Assembly: GCF_004193775.1 (NCBI RefSeq)
Contig: NC_041021.1
Coordinates: 22,226,632 to 22,290,631 of the forward strand
Reading direction: 5' to 3'
Source: Glycine soja
Lineage: Eukaryota; Streptophyta; Magnoliopsida; Fabales; Fabaceae
Length of the DNA: 64,000 nt
Under the pieces are notes generated by a model. That model made no database searches. It saw nothing but the letters and a program-made list of their open reading frames with translations, and was not told the DNA's origin. Positions 1 through 10,815 of this stretch are shown here, in pieces. Numbering within the stretch: position 1 is the stretch's first letter; every line of letters begins with the position of its first letter. The translations under genes and the position numbers were made by a program.

Positions 1-257
1 GAGTAGCGCCTATTGTAGAGAAGATGATGGAAAATAGACTTAGGTGGTTTGGGCATGTAGAGAGAAGACCGGTAGACTCTGTAGTGAGGAGAGTAGACCA
101 GATGGAGAGAAGGCAAACAATTCGAGGCAGAGGAAGACCCAAAAAGACTATAAGAGAGGTTATAAAAAAGGATCTCGAACTTAATGATTTGGATAGAAGT
201 ATGGTACTTGATAGAACATTATGGCGGAAGTTGATCCATGTAGCCGACCCCACCTAG
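1..257 (+). pseudogene. 3' end of RTE-type LINE reverse transcriptase
   Basis: This is the C-terminal tail of a plant non-LTR (RTE-type) retrotransposon polyprotein. It runs in frame from the window edge to a stop at 255-257. The segment 'MMENRLRWFGHVERR', a following 'RGRGRPKK' and 'TLWRKLIHVADPT' are the pattern I recognise from the end of plant LINE RT proteins. Catalytic domains lie outside the window, so this is at best a 5'-truncated copy. It is followed at once by a GTT-repeat tail, as expected for the 3' end of this LINE class. No host gene is implied. Confidence 0.8.
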
Positions 258-290
258 TGGGATAAGGCGTTGTTGTTGTTGTTGTTGTAG
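258..290 (+). repeat. GTT-repeat 3' tail of the RTE LINE
   Basis: A short run of GTT units (about 271-289) directly follows the LINE stop codon. Plant RTE elements commonly end in a simple trinucleotide tail instead of poly(A), so this marks the 3' terminus and fixes the element on the plus strand. Confidence 0.7.
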
Positions 291-1027
291 TGTCATAAGG
301 AGGAACAAGCTTATTTTACCTTTTACTTTATAGGTTTACTCTTGTCGAGCCTTCACAGGCTTTACCCAATACTTCTCTCTCAAACAAACTCAGCCCACCT
401 TGTTAGTTTGAGATAAATACATATTACAAGCATAAAAGGTAATGTTTATGATGATTTTACAACCTAACACCTCAAGTTGAGTGGATAATCTTAAAGCTCT
501 AACCTGGACACACTTCTTTAACATGCAACCTTTTTTTACATTCAACAAGGTCCTAAAGTGGATAGAGGAGTTGATTTATGTTTTTATAGTACGTAGGCCC
601 GTGCCTCCATGTTTTGCCACTTTATTTTGTTATCATATAAATTTCCTAAAAGTCAAACTAGTTGTAATATCATAGGGTGCATTTGGAACAACTTTATGAT
701 GTAATCATCAGTCTTCTTTTAACTTGTACAATTGTCACAGCAATCCCAACCTTTCTAAACATCCTTTTTGAACATGCATTTTAATGAACTCTTCCCAACA
801 ATTTTTTTATGAAGCCTCGTGTTCAATCGCGTCTAATGATCCGGTTAAAAGGACTCTTTGAAGTAGATGGAAGTAATTTAAATGTTTAATTTTCTTGTAG
901 GTATACTTGATGATAATACATGAGAAACGTGTATTAGATTTTTTTGATATGCAACTTGCTATAACTTTTCACATTCGATACTATAATTAAATTATTTGTC
1001 CCACCAAAAAGGAAAATTAATTTTCAT

Positions 1028-1079
<52 letters not shown>

Positions 1080-1419
1080 TAAGTGTTGTAGATAATTTTT
1101 TCTTCGAATTTAGCAAGTTGTTTCATGTCATTTGGACATTTATAGCTCAAGATATCTTTAAAACATTGTAGCTATGTTCAGGGCAAAACATTTTCAATAT
1201 GATGTCCAATTTTGTTAATGATACAAGTCACAAGTCATATTAGATCACAACTTATTTGTGAAAGTTTGTAAAGACAAGAAAGAGGTTAAATTGTGTTTTT
1301 AAAATTTTAAAACATTTGGAAGAACAAAGCTTTCCTTCTAATAAAACTTTGTAAATGACAAATAACAAATTTTCAAAAACACTACCAAATGAGGTAAAAT
1401 TGGTATTGCAAAACACAAG
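291..1419. other. AT-rich sequence with an AT microsatellite
   Basis: I see no supportable gene here. The short open frames are AT-rich and lack recognisable domains. A perfect AT dinucleotide run spans about 1029-1076. Confidence 0.5.
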
Positions 1420-1647
1420 TGTTATGAATGAAGATTGATGTAGTCATAGAGAAACAAATTAGAGAGAGTTGAAATAAAAGAGAAACATGAGTGAGTGCTT
1501 ATTGAATCAATGGACAAAACTTATATATAAGCTATAGCATGCCAATAATCACACACTGAATAACAAAATTAACTAACTAATCCAAAAATTGAATGGCTAC
1601 CAGCTAACCCTCAAAATAACTAATTAATTAATATTGGACCATATACA
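1420..1647 (-). mobile_element. Putative 3' LTR of the minus-strand copia element
   Basis: Reading the minus strand, the copia RNase H end is followed by a purine tract resembling GGTGAAGATT and then by TGTATATGG, a plausible polypurine tract plus LTR start at 1647. A TGT at 1420 on the plus strand would give a matching ACA end. A symmetric TATATA sequence lies near 1530. The partner LTR is not in the window, so the boundaries, especially the left one, are tentative. Confidence 0.4.
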
Positions 1648-1961
1648 AAAATCTTCACCTTGGTCCAATACTTAGTTAATGATTGACTATTACTTTAAAC
1701 TGATAACACTTAGCAATTGTAAACAATAATTGAACTTTTTAGAGAGTAAAGCCTTTGTGAGCATGTCTGCAATGTTCTCCCATGTTGTTATCTTCTTAAT
1801 AGCTACAACTCCACCTTTGATCACATCTTTGATGAAGTGATACTTAACACCCACATGCTTTGTTGTGTCTTGATGCACTTGGTTCTTGCTCAAACTTACC
1901 ACACTTTGACTATTACAATGAACTGTTGTGGTTTCCAACTCTTTCACTTGGAGTAGTTTTA
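1648..1961 (-). pseudogene. Ty1/copia RNase H C-terminal fragment
   Basis: The minus-strand frame (1947-1690) reads as the end of a copia RNase H domain. Recognisable blocks are 'TTVHCNSQSVVSLSKNQ' with the DSQS-equivalent site changed to NSQS, 'TKHVGVKYHFIKDVI' and 'ENIADMLTKAL'. It stops abruptly at 1961, where a 3-kb LTR is inserted. The rest of the domain resumes at 5970, so these two pieces were one coding region. The element is dead: it is split, and its acidic site is changed. Confidence 0.8.
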
Positions 1962-2330
1962 TGTAACACCCTGAAATATTACTAATTATAAATTGATGTT
2001 TAATTGTATTTATTGTGTTATTAGACTATATGGTTGACTTGAATGAGTTGAGGTATGGTTTGAATTATTCATTTGTGAATTTCTTGATGTGGATGTTGAG
2101 TTATGTGGAGTTTTATTGAGCTAAGTTGAAATTATGAGATTTCAAATTTTTACCTAAACCTATTTTAGTAAAATCACGCTCTCAAATTCGTTAACCGTTG
2201 GATCATCTTCAAACATTTTCTGGAGGTTCCTCAGACAATTCTCCACGTTCTGACTGTTGGGATTTGAAATATAACATCTTGAGTATGAAATATGAGTTTT
2301 TTTACCAAAGCAGAAAAATTGGAGCTGGAT

Positions 2331-2373
2331 CAGCTCGCCTCTCGCCCAGGCGAGCTTGGCTTGCCTGGGCAAG
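2331..2373. promoter_or_regulatory. Palindromic CTCGCC word pair in LTR copy A
   Basis: Two 14-bp inverted-repeat words lie close together: CTCGCCCAGGCGAG (2341-2354) and CTTGCCTGGGCAAG (2360-2373). Each has 6-bp arms around a 2-bp centre. The C-to-T change in one arm of the second word is matched by G-to-A in the other arm. They lie upstream of the inferred LTR leader. Function is unknown. Confidence 0.6.
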
Positions 2374-3704
2374 TGTTGCAGGCTTCAAATACGTTTAGTA
2401 GCGTAAAACATCCATCTTCTTCCTCCTCCTCTTCCCCTAAATCCTCCTCCAACACCCCAAGCTCCTCCTCCACCACCACTGACCACCGGTGACCGCCACG
2501 AGCCACTTTTGCTTGTCGCCGGATCACCGCACGGAGAAGAACAGTTTGATCAGAGCAGAATCTTCAAAGCTCAACTCGAGAATTCGGTAGAGAATGAAGC
2601 CTACAATCCTTCCTTCGTGGTTTCTTCGAGGTAACCGTGATTCTAAGCCTTCTCCTTGTTAGTTTGAGTCTATCTTTGCATCTCTTCTGACTTGGGAACC
2701 ATTATTGAATGTTTTTACACTTCATTTGAAAACCCCTTGAAAATGAGACATTGTAAATGTTATCTTTTTATAACATTGATGTTATTTTTGTGACCTTCAC
2801 TAAACCTCGGTCACATTGGCGTGATCGAAATTTTAAAATGATGTCTCCTTTTAGTAGAATCTGAAACACCCTTAAGCTCTTTATGTTTTAAGAGGGCTAT
2901 TTGACCCCGCATGTTGTCATTAACCTTGTTTCTGAAATCTGTACTAAATTTCCTTCAATTTAGTATATAGAACCTTACATTTGGACTGACGAACGTAAAC
3001 GAGAGAGGTCTCTGGGCGACGCAAAGAGAAACTGACGTAGAGCTCACGATAGGTGAGGGGAGTTTGTTATTGTTTACAGTTTTTAATACCATAGTTGGGG
3101 TCAGGGATCCTAACTATGGGGATGTATGTCTGTCCTTGTTGCATGCTGGTTTTCAAGAAAAACTGTGTTTTTAACTAATGAGATGTGATATATTTGTTAT
3201 TGATGTGCATGTTGGTTTTCAAGAAAAACTATGTTTTTAACTAATGGGATGTGATAGGTTTGTTACTGATGATAGAAATTGTCAATGATGTTGCTGTTGT
3301 ATTGATTGAAATTTTTGGGAAAAGTCTTAAATATAGAGGAGACTCTACCCAAAATTTTATATTTGTTCTTCTATTTACTTCTTTATTAAATTTTAAATGA
3401 GCATAAGAGTTTGTTTGAATACTATAGTTTTCCTCTTTAATTTAGAATTTTCCTAAAAAAATATGAGTCTCGTGGTATTATAGATTGTTGTTGTATGCGG
3501 TTTATGTTGCCTGAAGACCTGGGGAATGCAAATCCCGGGCATGAATTTATGTGTATGTATGTGAAATGTGATTGTTTGTGATGTTGATGATGATATTGAG
3601 ATGAAATGTTGATGATGTTGAAAATGCACTATGATGATGTTATGTTGTGTATGTACATGGGGGGTGCAGTGACCTTGTTGGATATCCCTGGTAGGGGAAA
3701 TAGA

Positions 3705-4795
3705 TGTTAGACAAGTGGCCTCAGATATCTTAAGAAGGGGGGGTTGAATTAAGATATTCCAAACTGTTTCCCCTAATTAAAAATCTATTTCACTTTTTAC
3801 TCAAGTTATGAATTCCCTTAATGAAAATCTTCTTAAATATTAATTCAAATGAAACAATTTGAATATGAATATAAAGCAATAATAAATAAAGGAGATTAAG
3901 GGAAGAGAAAATGCAAACTCAGTTTTATACTGGTTCGGCCACACCCTTGTGCCTACGTCCAGTCCCCAAGCAACCCGCTTGAGAGTTCCACTATCTTGTA
4001 AATTCCTTTTACAAGTTCTAAACACACAAGGACAATCCTTCCTTTGTGTTTAGAGATCCTTTACAACAAGAGACTCACAGTCTCTTAATCCCTTAGAGAA
4101 TGAGAAGAAGAAGAAGAACAAATCTCTCTAGAAAGAGATGGATTTTATAGATTGAGCACTCAAATAATTCCTTAATGAATTCCAATTGAATTGGCCAAGG
4201 AATTCTTAAGAGGATAAAATGAATTTGCTCTTTGAGAGGATAAACACTTTGTTGTTCTGAAAATCTCTGAGCAATTTCGTGTTTAAGTCACATATATATA
4301 GACCATTGGTGGTCATGAATAAAGCCTTTGAAAAGTTGTGACTCTTGAAATTATTTTTCTGAAAATCCTGTCTGGTAATCGATTACAGTAATTGTGTAAT
4401 CGATTACAGCTTTTAAAATTTGAATTAAAACGTTTACTAACTGCTGGTAATCGATTACCAAAATTGTGTAATCGATTACACAGTCTAAAATTTCGAATTC
4501 AAATTTTTGTAGCTGTCATAAAACGTATTTGGCCACTGGTAATTGATTACATCCTCTGGTAATCGATTACCAGAGAGTAAAACCTTTGAGAAACACTTTT
4601 TAATTTAAATCACTTGGCCAAACCTTTGCTAATTCAATTAGGAATTCCCTTCCTAATATTCTAGTGATCATCTTGATGTTGTGACTTGTAATCTTGAAGT
4701 ATTGTCTTGAATTTTAATCTTGAAAAGCCCATTTGCATCAATTGCAACACATCATCATGATCATCATCAAAACAGCAAAGCCAATTGCATCTACA
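3705..4795 (-). mobile_element. SIRE-like copia solo LTR with ATAGA target duplication
   Basis: A 1091-bp segment begins TGTTAGACAAG and ends GCATCTACA on the plus strand. It is flanked by perfect 5-bp duplications ATAGA (3700-3704 and 4796-4800). It contains the 'TTTTATACTGGTTCGGCCACACC' type block, inverted relative to the element at 38040-39203, so the element lies on the minus strand. A TATATATAG TATA-like site is near 4295 on the minus strand. It carries no coding sequence. It interrupts the tandem repeat of LTR copy A. Confidence 0.85.
4371..4576. repeat. TAATCGATTA palindromic word cluster, SIRE-like LTR
   Basis: Six words of the form (CTG)GTAATCGATTAC(CAG) or TGTAATCGATTACA occur in about 200 bp, near 4372, 4394, 4444, 4465, 4534 (ATTGATTAC variant) and 4556. 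The full form is an 18-bp perfect palindrome. In LTR orientation (minus) the cluster is upstream of the TATA-like site near 4295. Confidence 0.85.
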
Positions 4796-5790
4796 ATAGA
4801 GTGGTTAAAGAGTTTTAAGCATCTCTGGAGAGGGATGGCTTAGAATCTTTAATTATCCACGGTCAGTGCATTGATGGTGCCCATGTTTCATACGTTGTAT
4901 GTTGTGTATGTACATGGGGGATGAAGTGACCTCGTTGGATATCCCTAGTGGGGGAAATATAGTGGTTAAAGAGTTTTAAGGTTCTCTGGAGGGGGATGGC
5001 TTAGAATCTTTAATTATCCACGTTCAGTGCATTGATGGTGTCCATGTTTCATACTTCATATTGCATAGAAATAGCACAAACTTTGTCAGTAAGTACTCAT
5101 AATTTTTCATGAGGAAAAAATACTTGTACTTGGGGGCATATCACTCGGTTTAGAAATCCCTTGAGACTCAGGCTGATCACCATTGGGGGAGGGGGGAGTT
5201 GCTTGTGCACGACAGTGTGACCTCGACACTTACTGCCTAGTTTTCCTAAGTGAGAGTGTCGTGTGGACACGCTTAGGCTATTTCCTTGGGGATGATACCA
5301 CATTGCATTTGAGAGTTGAGGTCAGGTGCATGCATCATACCGAGCATGATTGATTGGAACTATGGACAGATGATGACTATTTGTTGAGTGTGTGTTGTAC
5401 TAATGAATGTTTGTGTAAGCTTTTGATATTTGTTAATGTTTTCTTACTAATTGTGGTTATTTTATTTTTTGTATTAATTTCTTTTATAACAAACTCACCC
5501 CTCGCAATTTTGTACCATGTGGTTGGTACCTGTGATGATCGCGAACCTTTATTCGTAGGGGTAGAATGACAGCAGTAGAGTACGAGAAGTGAGATTCTTT
5601 TGTGGAGCCGCCAAGCCGATGTGATGACGTTGGGATTATTTTGGGAGAGAGTTGTGTTTTGTTAATCAACTCCTCCATAGCTGGTTCCATAATTCTTTTT
5701 GTTGAATTAAGGATGTAAATCACAAACTTAATTATATGTATGAACAAATTTACCTTCCATTATGTGAATGATGTGTACTAAGTTACTATG

Positions 5791-5792
<2 letters not shown>

Positions 5793-5833
<41 letters not shown>
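5793..5833. repeat. TA microsatellite in LTR copy A
   Basis: This is a perfect TA run. The homologous position in the copy at 51934-55008 has a shorter TA run at about 54820-54846, so it is an expandable feature of this LTR family. Confidence 0.9.
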
Positions 5834-5841
<8 letters not shown>

Positions 5842-5969
5842 TCATTTAAGTAATGATGCGAAATTTTTACTTTAATTTTTCATAAGCAAATTAACAGAGT
5901 TTTCATTTAAAAATTGAAATTCTTGCGATTTAGAGTGGTGATATCGTAGCGACGAGGCGGGTCATTACA

Positions 5970-6669
5970 TTCTAAAACCAAGCCTTTCAACCACAATGCT
6001 TCTTTTACAACTTTACTAGCTGACATATATTTTGCCTCAGTAGTGGAGAAAGCCACTACTGACTGTAAATTAGCATGCCAACTACCTATGTTTTGAAAAA
6101 CCTTGAAGACATAGCCAACAATTGACTTTCTAGAGTTGATGCTTCTAGCAAAATCAGAATCAACATACCTTTCAATCATAGGAACTTCACCATGATTAAC
6201 ATATTTCAATCTAACATCAGTTGTTCTAGATATGTATTTCAGAACCCATTTAGTAGCTTTCCAATGCCTCTTGCCTAGATTGGCCATAAATTTTCTCACC
6301 ACACTCATAGAATATGACAGATTTGGCTTGCAACAAACCATGGAGTACATAATACTTCCAATTGCACTTATGTATGACACTTTTAGCATATAGGTTACTT
6401 CTTCATCAGACTTTGGTTCTTGCTCCTAAGACAACTTGAAGTGTTGTGCTAAAGGAGTAGTAACTGACTTTGTTCCTTTCAAGTTGAATCTTTCTAAGAC
6501 CCTTTTGAGGTAATCTACCTAGGATAGGCGCAATACCTTTTTATTCCTATTCTTGGTAATTTCTATGCCAAGGATCTTCTTAGCCCTTCCAAGATCTTTC
6601 ACCTCAAACTCTAGATTCAACATTTCCTTTAACCTAGCAATTTTTGATTGGCTAGTAGCATATCATCAA
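5970..6669 (-). pseudogene. Ty1/copia RT and RNase H fragment
   Basis: Minus-strand copia polyprotein. From 6669 downward it reads through the RT catalytic segment 'DDMLLASQSKIARLKE', a connection region, and then 'YISAIGSIMYSMVCCKPNLS' and the RNase H blocks 'YVDSDFARSINSRKSIVGYV' and 'FSTTEAKYMSAS'. Stops and frame breaks occur, for example around 6430 and 6520. It is cut on the left by LTR copy A at 5969/5970 and on the right by an inverted LTR copy at 6670, exactly inside the YVDD motif. It belongs to the same element as 1648-1961. Confidence 0.85.
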
Positions 6670-8168
6670 TGTAACGACCCGTCTCGTCGCTACGATATCA
6701 GCAATCTAATGTGCGCTAATTTTAATTTTTTTATAAAAAGAACTCCCTTAATTTACTTATGAAAATAGAAGTAATTCTTTTTGTCCCAACATACATTCAT
6801 CCAACAACACGCCATTACTTAAGTGAGTATACATAATCATATAGAAACAGTAACTCGGTACACGTCGTACAAATAAATGAAAATTAAATCTGTTCATAAG
6901 TATAATTAAAATCCAAGTTTTACATCTTTGATTCAATCAAATAAAACTTCAAAACCAACTACAGAGGAGTTGATCACAAAACACAACTCCCTCCCAAAAT
7001 AATGCCAACGTCATCACGTCGGCTCGACGGCTCCTCACCAGAATTTCACTTCTTGCATCCTGCCACTGTCATTCTGCTCCCACGAACAATGTTCGTGATC
7101 ATCACAGGTATCAACCACACGATATAAAATTGCGAGGGTGAGTTCATTATAAAAAGAACCAATACCAATTCCAAATAACCACAATTAGCAAGGAACATAG
7201 GCAAACATGATGAGCATACACAACATTCATTATTCAACACTCATATCCAACAAATATTCATCATCCACATCCAACAATTACTCATTATTCATCCATGGAC
7301 CCAATCAAGACTGCAAAGAATGATGCATGCACCTGACTCAACACTCAGATTCAATGTGGTACGTACCAACAACAACTAAACCTCAGGAAATAGCCTAAGC
7401 GTGTCCACACGACACTCTCACTTAGGGAACTGTGCTGAGTTTATCGAGACCACCCGGGTGTGCACGTAATAGCCCCCCTCCCATAGGTGATCAGCTTGGG
7501 AGCCCAAAGGTGTTCCCTACCAGGTGACAAGCCCCCTAGTACAAAGTACACTTGGCCACAGTTACTCTATTTCCTGTGTCGTATGAGCTATGATCACGGT
7601 CAAAAGTAAGTGCCAAAGACCATGGACCAATTAAAGCGCCTAAGCATCCCCTCAGAAATGCATAGATTCTCTAACCACGCTAGTTACCCACGCCTGGGCC
7701 ATCCGACAAGGTCAGTGCGCTCTACCCCCCATGACATACACTCCATACGGCGCATGAACGTGGCCAAAAGCTAGTGCCAAAGACCCTGGAAGGTCAGTGC
7801 ACAGTGCCCCCAACGAACATACACAACATCCAACGTATGAACGTGGCCAAAAGCTAGTGCCAAAGACCCTGGAAGGTCAGTGCACAGTGACCCCACGAAC
7901 ATACACAACATGCACATGTCAATGCATTTCCTACATCAATCAACATTCCATTTCCATGTCATTATCAACATAAATATCATCTCGTCTCAATGACATTATC
8001 AACAACAACAACAACCTCATTTTATATTCACATATTCATCAATAATAACAATTCATGTTGACATGGTCTTTATTAACAATGTCATCTCAAATCAATATCA
8101 TCCTAATCATCATTATCATCACATATCAATTAAAATCCTCAATAGCAACATCAACAACAAATCGCATT

Positions 8169-8214
<46 letters not shown>
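6670..8214 (-). mobile_element. Truncated family-A LTR (copy B), inverted
   Basis: It begins TGTAACGACCCGTCTCGTCGC, the reverse complement of the 3' end of copies A and C, so the LTR lies on the minus strand. Shared features follow in reverse order: the end block, the ACTGTCATTCTGCTCC block near 7070 and diverged internal repeats at 7600-7920 ('GTGGCCAAAAGCTAGTGCC' twice). It is cut in a CA microsatellite at 8214, where Ogre LTR sequence starts. It is inserted in the copia RT at 6669. Confidence 0.75.
8172..8214. repeat. CA microsatellite at an element junction
   Basis: A perfect CA run of about 21 units sits exactly at the boundary between LTR copy B and the Ogre 5' LTR, suggesting a junction formed or expanded at simple sequence. 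Confidence 0.9.
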
Positions 8215-8216
<2 letters not shown>

Positions 8217-9938
8217 CCCTCGTTTGACCACTTCGAGGTACTTGACACCCATCGTTAGGCAATTCGTGAAGTTCCGTGACATGCCGAAAGTCAAAAGAAA
8301 GCATTGAAGCACAATCCGTGAAGTTTCGTGACATGCCGGAAATTAAAAGGAAGTGTTAGTGCGCAATCCGTAACGTTCCGGAAGGCAAAAAGGGGATGAT
8401 TACGTAATCCGTAAGGTTTCGTAATATTACGGAAAGAAAACAAGCATCGTTATGAAATTCGTAAAGTTTTGTAACATTACGGAAAAAGAATCACCAAAAA
8501 AGAGCAAGGGGTGTATTTAGTAAAAATGGGGGTGCAAATAGAAATCAGGCCCACTTGGACCTTCCAGGATGTTCCTCCGGAAGGTGGTTGCTTCTAGAGG
8601 AAGCAACCTAGCTCGCCTGGGCGAGCTGGGTGGGTGGCAAGCTCCTCCCCTATTTTCCTATAAATAGGGGGAGGAGTGAAGGAGAAAAATGTTCAGCCTT
8701 TCTGGTATTTTGAGATCACTTGAAATTAGTGAAAAAAATTGTTTCCGTTAAGAAAATCCAAGCCGAGGCGCTTCCGTAACGTTTCCATGGGTGATTTCGC
8801 GAAGATTTTCAACCGTTCTTCGTCGTTCTTCGGTCTTCAACCGGTAAGTTCCCGAAATCGAACTTTTCAATTCATTCTATGTACCCTTAGTGGTCCTCAT
8901 TTTTTTTTCACATGCTTTTATTTTCATTTCATTTCATTTACTTTCTGTACCCCCTTTTGACGTGCTTTAGTCATTTACTTAAGTCATTTTCTCCCCTAAT
9001 CAAAAATAAAATAAATTTCCACTGATCATTTGAATTGTAACATCCGTTAATTTGTGTTAAAATGAAATCCGACCGTTCGGTCATGCCGTAACCACGTTGG
9101 AAACCAAAAAGAGGTAAAATAATAATATAATAATAAAAAATATCTTTTAGTAAAATAAATAAAAAAAATCAATCGGACGTTTTTCTTTGGGATTTCTCTT
9201 TCTTAATCGAATCAACTAATAACCAAAGTGAAACCAAGGCTAAAATCAATTCATGAACCAAACTTTTGTCATCGCCTAAAAAAACCATTTTCAAAGGTCC
9301 AACGCCTTGAAATGGTCTTTTCTGCTTTTATTGGTTAAGTGTAGATTTCTAAAAGGCCTAAAATCAATATGTAACTTTGTTACTTCTTTCAAAAATAAAG
9401 AAATCATTAATGGTCCAATGCCTTAATGTTTTTCTCACTTTTCAAAAGAATTGAAAGATTGTCTAATGGTCCAACGCCTTAAATGACCTTTAATTCAACA
9501 AAAACATATCTTGCAAAAAAGGATAAAAAAATAACCAAAACGCTTTGTTGACAAAAGAACTACGTAGGTCTAATTTTCTCATCACAATTGAGGAATACAT
9601 AGGAGCAAAGGGAAACGCCCTTGTCGACCACAAAAAGATAAAAACATAAAAAGGCATAAAAAAGACATAAGAATGTAAAAAGGGAAAAGAATATAAATTG
9701 AAGTCATATTTGTACATTTGATTAAAGGCTGTTGTCTCTTGTGACGGACGCGTGGGGTGCTAATACCTTCCCCATGCGTAAATACAACTCTCGAACCTTT
9801 CACTTAAAGTTCATAGATCACGTCTTTTCCGACGTTTTCCTCAAATAAACGTTGGTGGCGACTTTGCGCGTATTCCTTTCTTGGGACACGCACCCACGAG
9901 TCACGCGTCGCCCTCCTACCGAAGGGTAGGTTGTGACA
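8215..9938 (+). mobile_element. Ogre/Tat element 5' LTR (5' truncated)
   Basis: From GACCCTCGTTTGACCAC onward this matches the 3' LTR starting near 29788 and, inverted, the LTR at 62491-64000. It ends GGTTGTGACA at 9938, two bases before a primer-binding site. Internal marks are a run of 'CGTAAxGTTxCGTAAC' words (8300-8490), a palindromic word plus TATA box at 8610-8673, and a 3' part with 'CTAATACCTTCCCCATGCG' shared by all copies. The first bases of the LTR are missing. Confidence 0.85.
8610..8673 (+). promoter_or_regulatory. Ogre LTR core promoter: palindromic word and TATA in a hairpin
   Basis: The word AGCTCGCCTGGGCGAGCT (8610-8627) is followed about 30 bp later by CTATAAATAG (8659-8667). 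The TATA box sits between arms CTCCCCTATTT (8645-8655) and AAATAGGGGGAG (8662-8673), which can pair. The same arrangement recurs at 30197-30254 and, inverted, at 63631-63708. TATA-driven LTR transcription is established for such elements; the role of the word and stem is inference. Confidence 0.75.
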
Positions 9939-9940
9939 GT

Positions 9941-9959
9941 TGGCGACTCTACTGGGGAC
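9941..9959 (+). other. Primer-binding site of the Ogre element
   Basis: TGGCGACTCTACTGGGGAC begins two bases after the LTR end. This type of primer-binding site is typical of Tat/Ogre gypsy elements, which are reported to use tRNA-Arg. It fixes the LTR 3' boundary and the plus orientation. Confidence 0.75.
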
Positions 9960-10815
9960 TGTTTTTAGAGAGTTAGGTCATTTAATCTTGTGCAAATGTT
10001 TTACCATGACTTTCTTCTTTGTTGGCTTCCCTTTATTTTTCTTATGTTCTTGTATATATAACTCTTTAATGCTTTTAGTGCGTTTTAAAATGTATGCATG
10101 AGGTAAATATTTATTCATTTGATGCACACAAACACCAACACTATTTGCACACACGGTGAGTTGAAAAAAAAGGGCCCTATACCCGGGCTCGTGGGAACAT
10201 AAGGAGTGGAGGTGAATCTGTGATCATGCTAGGTCTCCGACTTGCTTGGTTACAGTGAACCCTCATCTAGAGTTTTTCTCTTTGATAACATATTGTTGCT
10301 AGTAGTCCCTACTGTTGCAATATGTTCTTTGAAGGGGATGATACCTCTAGAGACCATCAAGAGAGATATGACCACCTTGGGAATTATCACTAAAAGCCTA
10401 GTTAGCTGCCTCCCATATAGGTCCCTTGAATAGGGGCACGAAGCAGACACGTTGCGTGCCATTTTTTCACACTGCCATGCATAAGTGTCATGTACCCTTT
10501 TGCTTATATTTTGCGAATATTGTCATACTATGTACATTCCCGTGTTACGCCTTTCACATATGCATCACGCACGGGTTCTGTCTTGATCCCCTCTCTTTAA
10601 CAAACCAACGAAGGGTCCGTGTCACCTTCTTAAATACATACGTTGGGCACTTTGCTACCCCAAGACGTTGTATCTAAGAAGGAGACAATTTCTCGGGCTC
10701 CCGTATTCATAAATTGCATCTGTATCATATGCATTTTTTAAGGAATTCATCCATTCCACCTATGATAGATGTCGGAGTTTTGATTCGCACTAGATTTTGT
10801 TTCACTTTAGTAAAC
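9960..10815 (+). other. Ogre untranslated leader
   Basis: Between the primer-binding site and ORF1 I find no credible coding region. It is a long leader, as expected for Tat/Ogre elements. Confidence 0.6.

Larger units (their letters stand above)
3600..5060 (+). repeat. About 161-bp tandem repeats inside LTR copy A
   Basis: Units contain 'GTATGTACATGGGGG', 'GTGGTTAAAGAGTTTTAAG' and 'ATTATCCACGGTCAGTG'. Two units are visible around the nested SIRE-like LTR. The spacing of about 1258 bp falls to about 162 bp when the insertion and its duplication are removed. The same unit is repeated three times in the copy at 51934-55008 and, inverted and diverged, near 7600-7920. Confidence 0.75.
1962..5969 (+). 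mobile_element. Solo LTR, family A, Tekay-like (copy A)
   Basis: The segment begins TGTAACACCCTG and ends with GGGTCATTACA, giving the TG...CA ends of an LTR. It is flanked by a nearly identical 5-bp duplication (TTTTA at 1957-1961, TTCTA at 5970-5974), and a copia coding region continues on both sides. No coding domain occurs inside. After subtracting the nested SIRE-like LTR it is about 2.9 kb, close to the 3.07-kb copy at 51934-55008. Both carry a leader with a possible splice donor (GAGGTAACC near 2630), about 161-bp internal repeats and an AT run near the 3' end. I infer a solo LTR of a gypsy chromovirus. Confidence 0.8.

Noticed and set aside
8119..8334. Minus-strand ORF with a Val-Cys run
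   Set aside because: It is a translation of the CA microsatellite.
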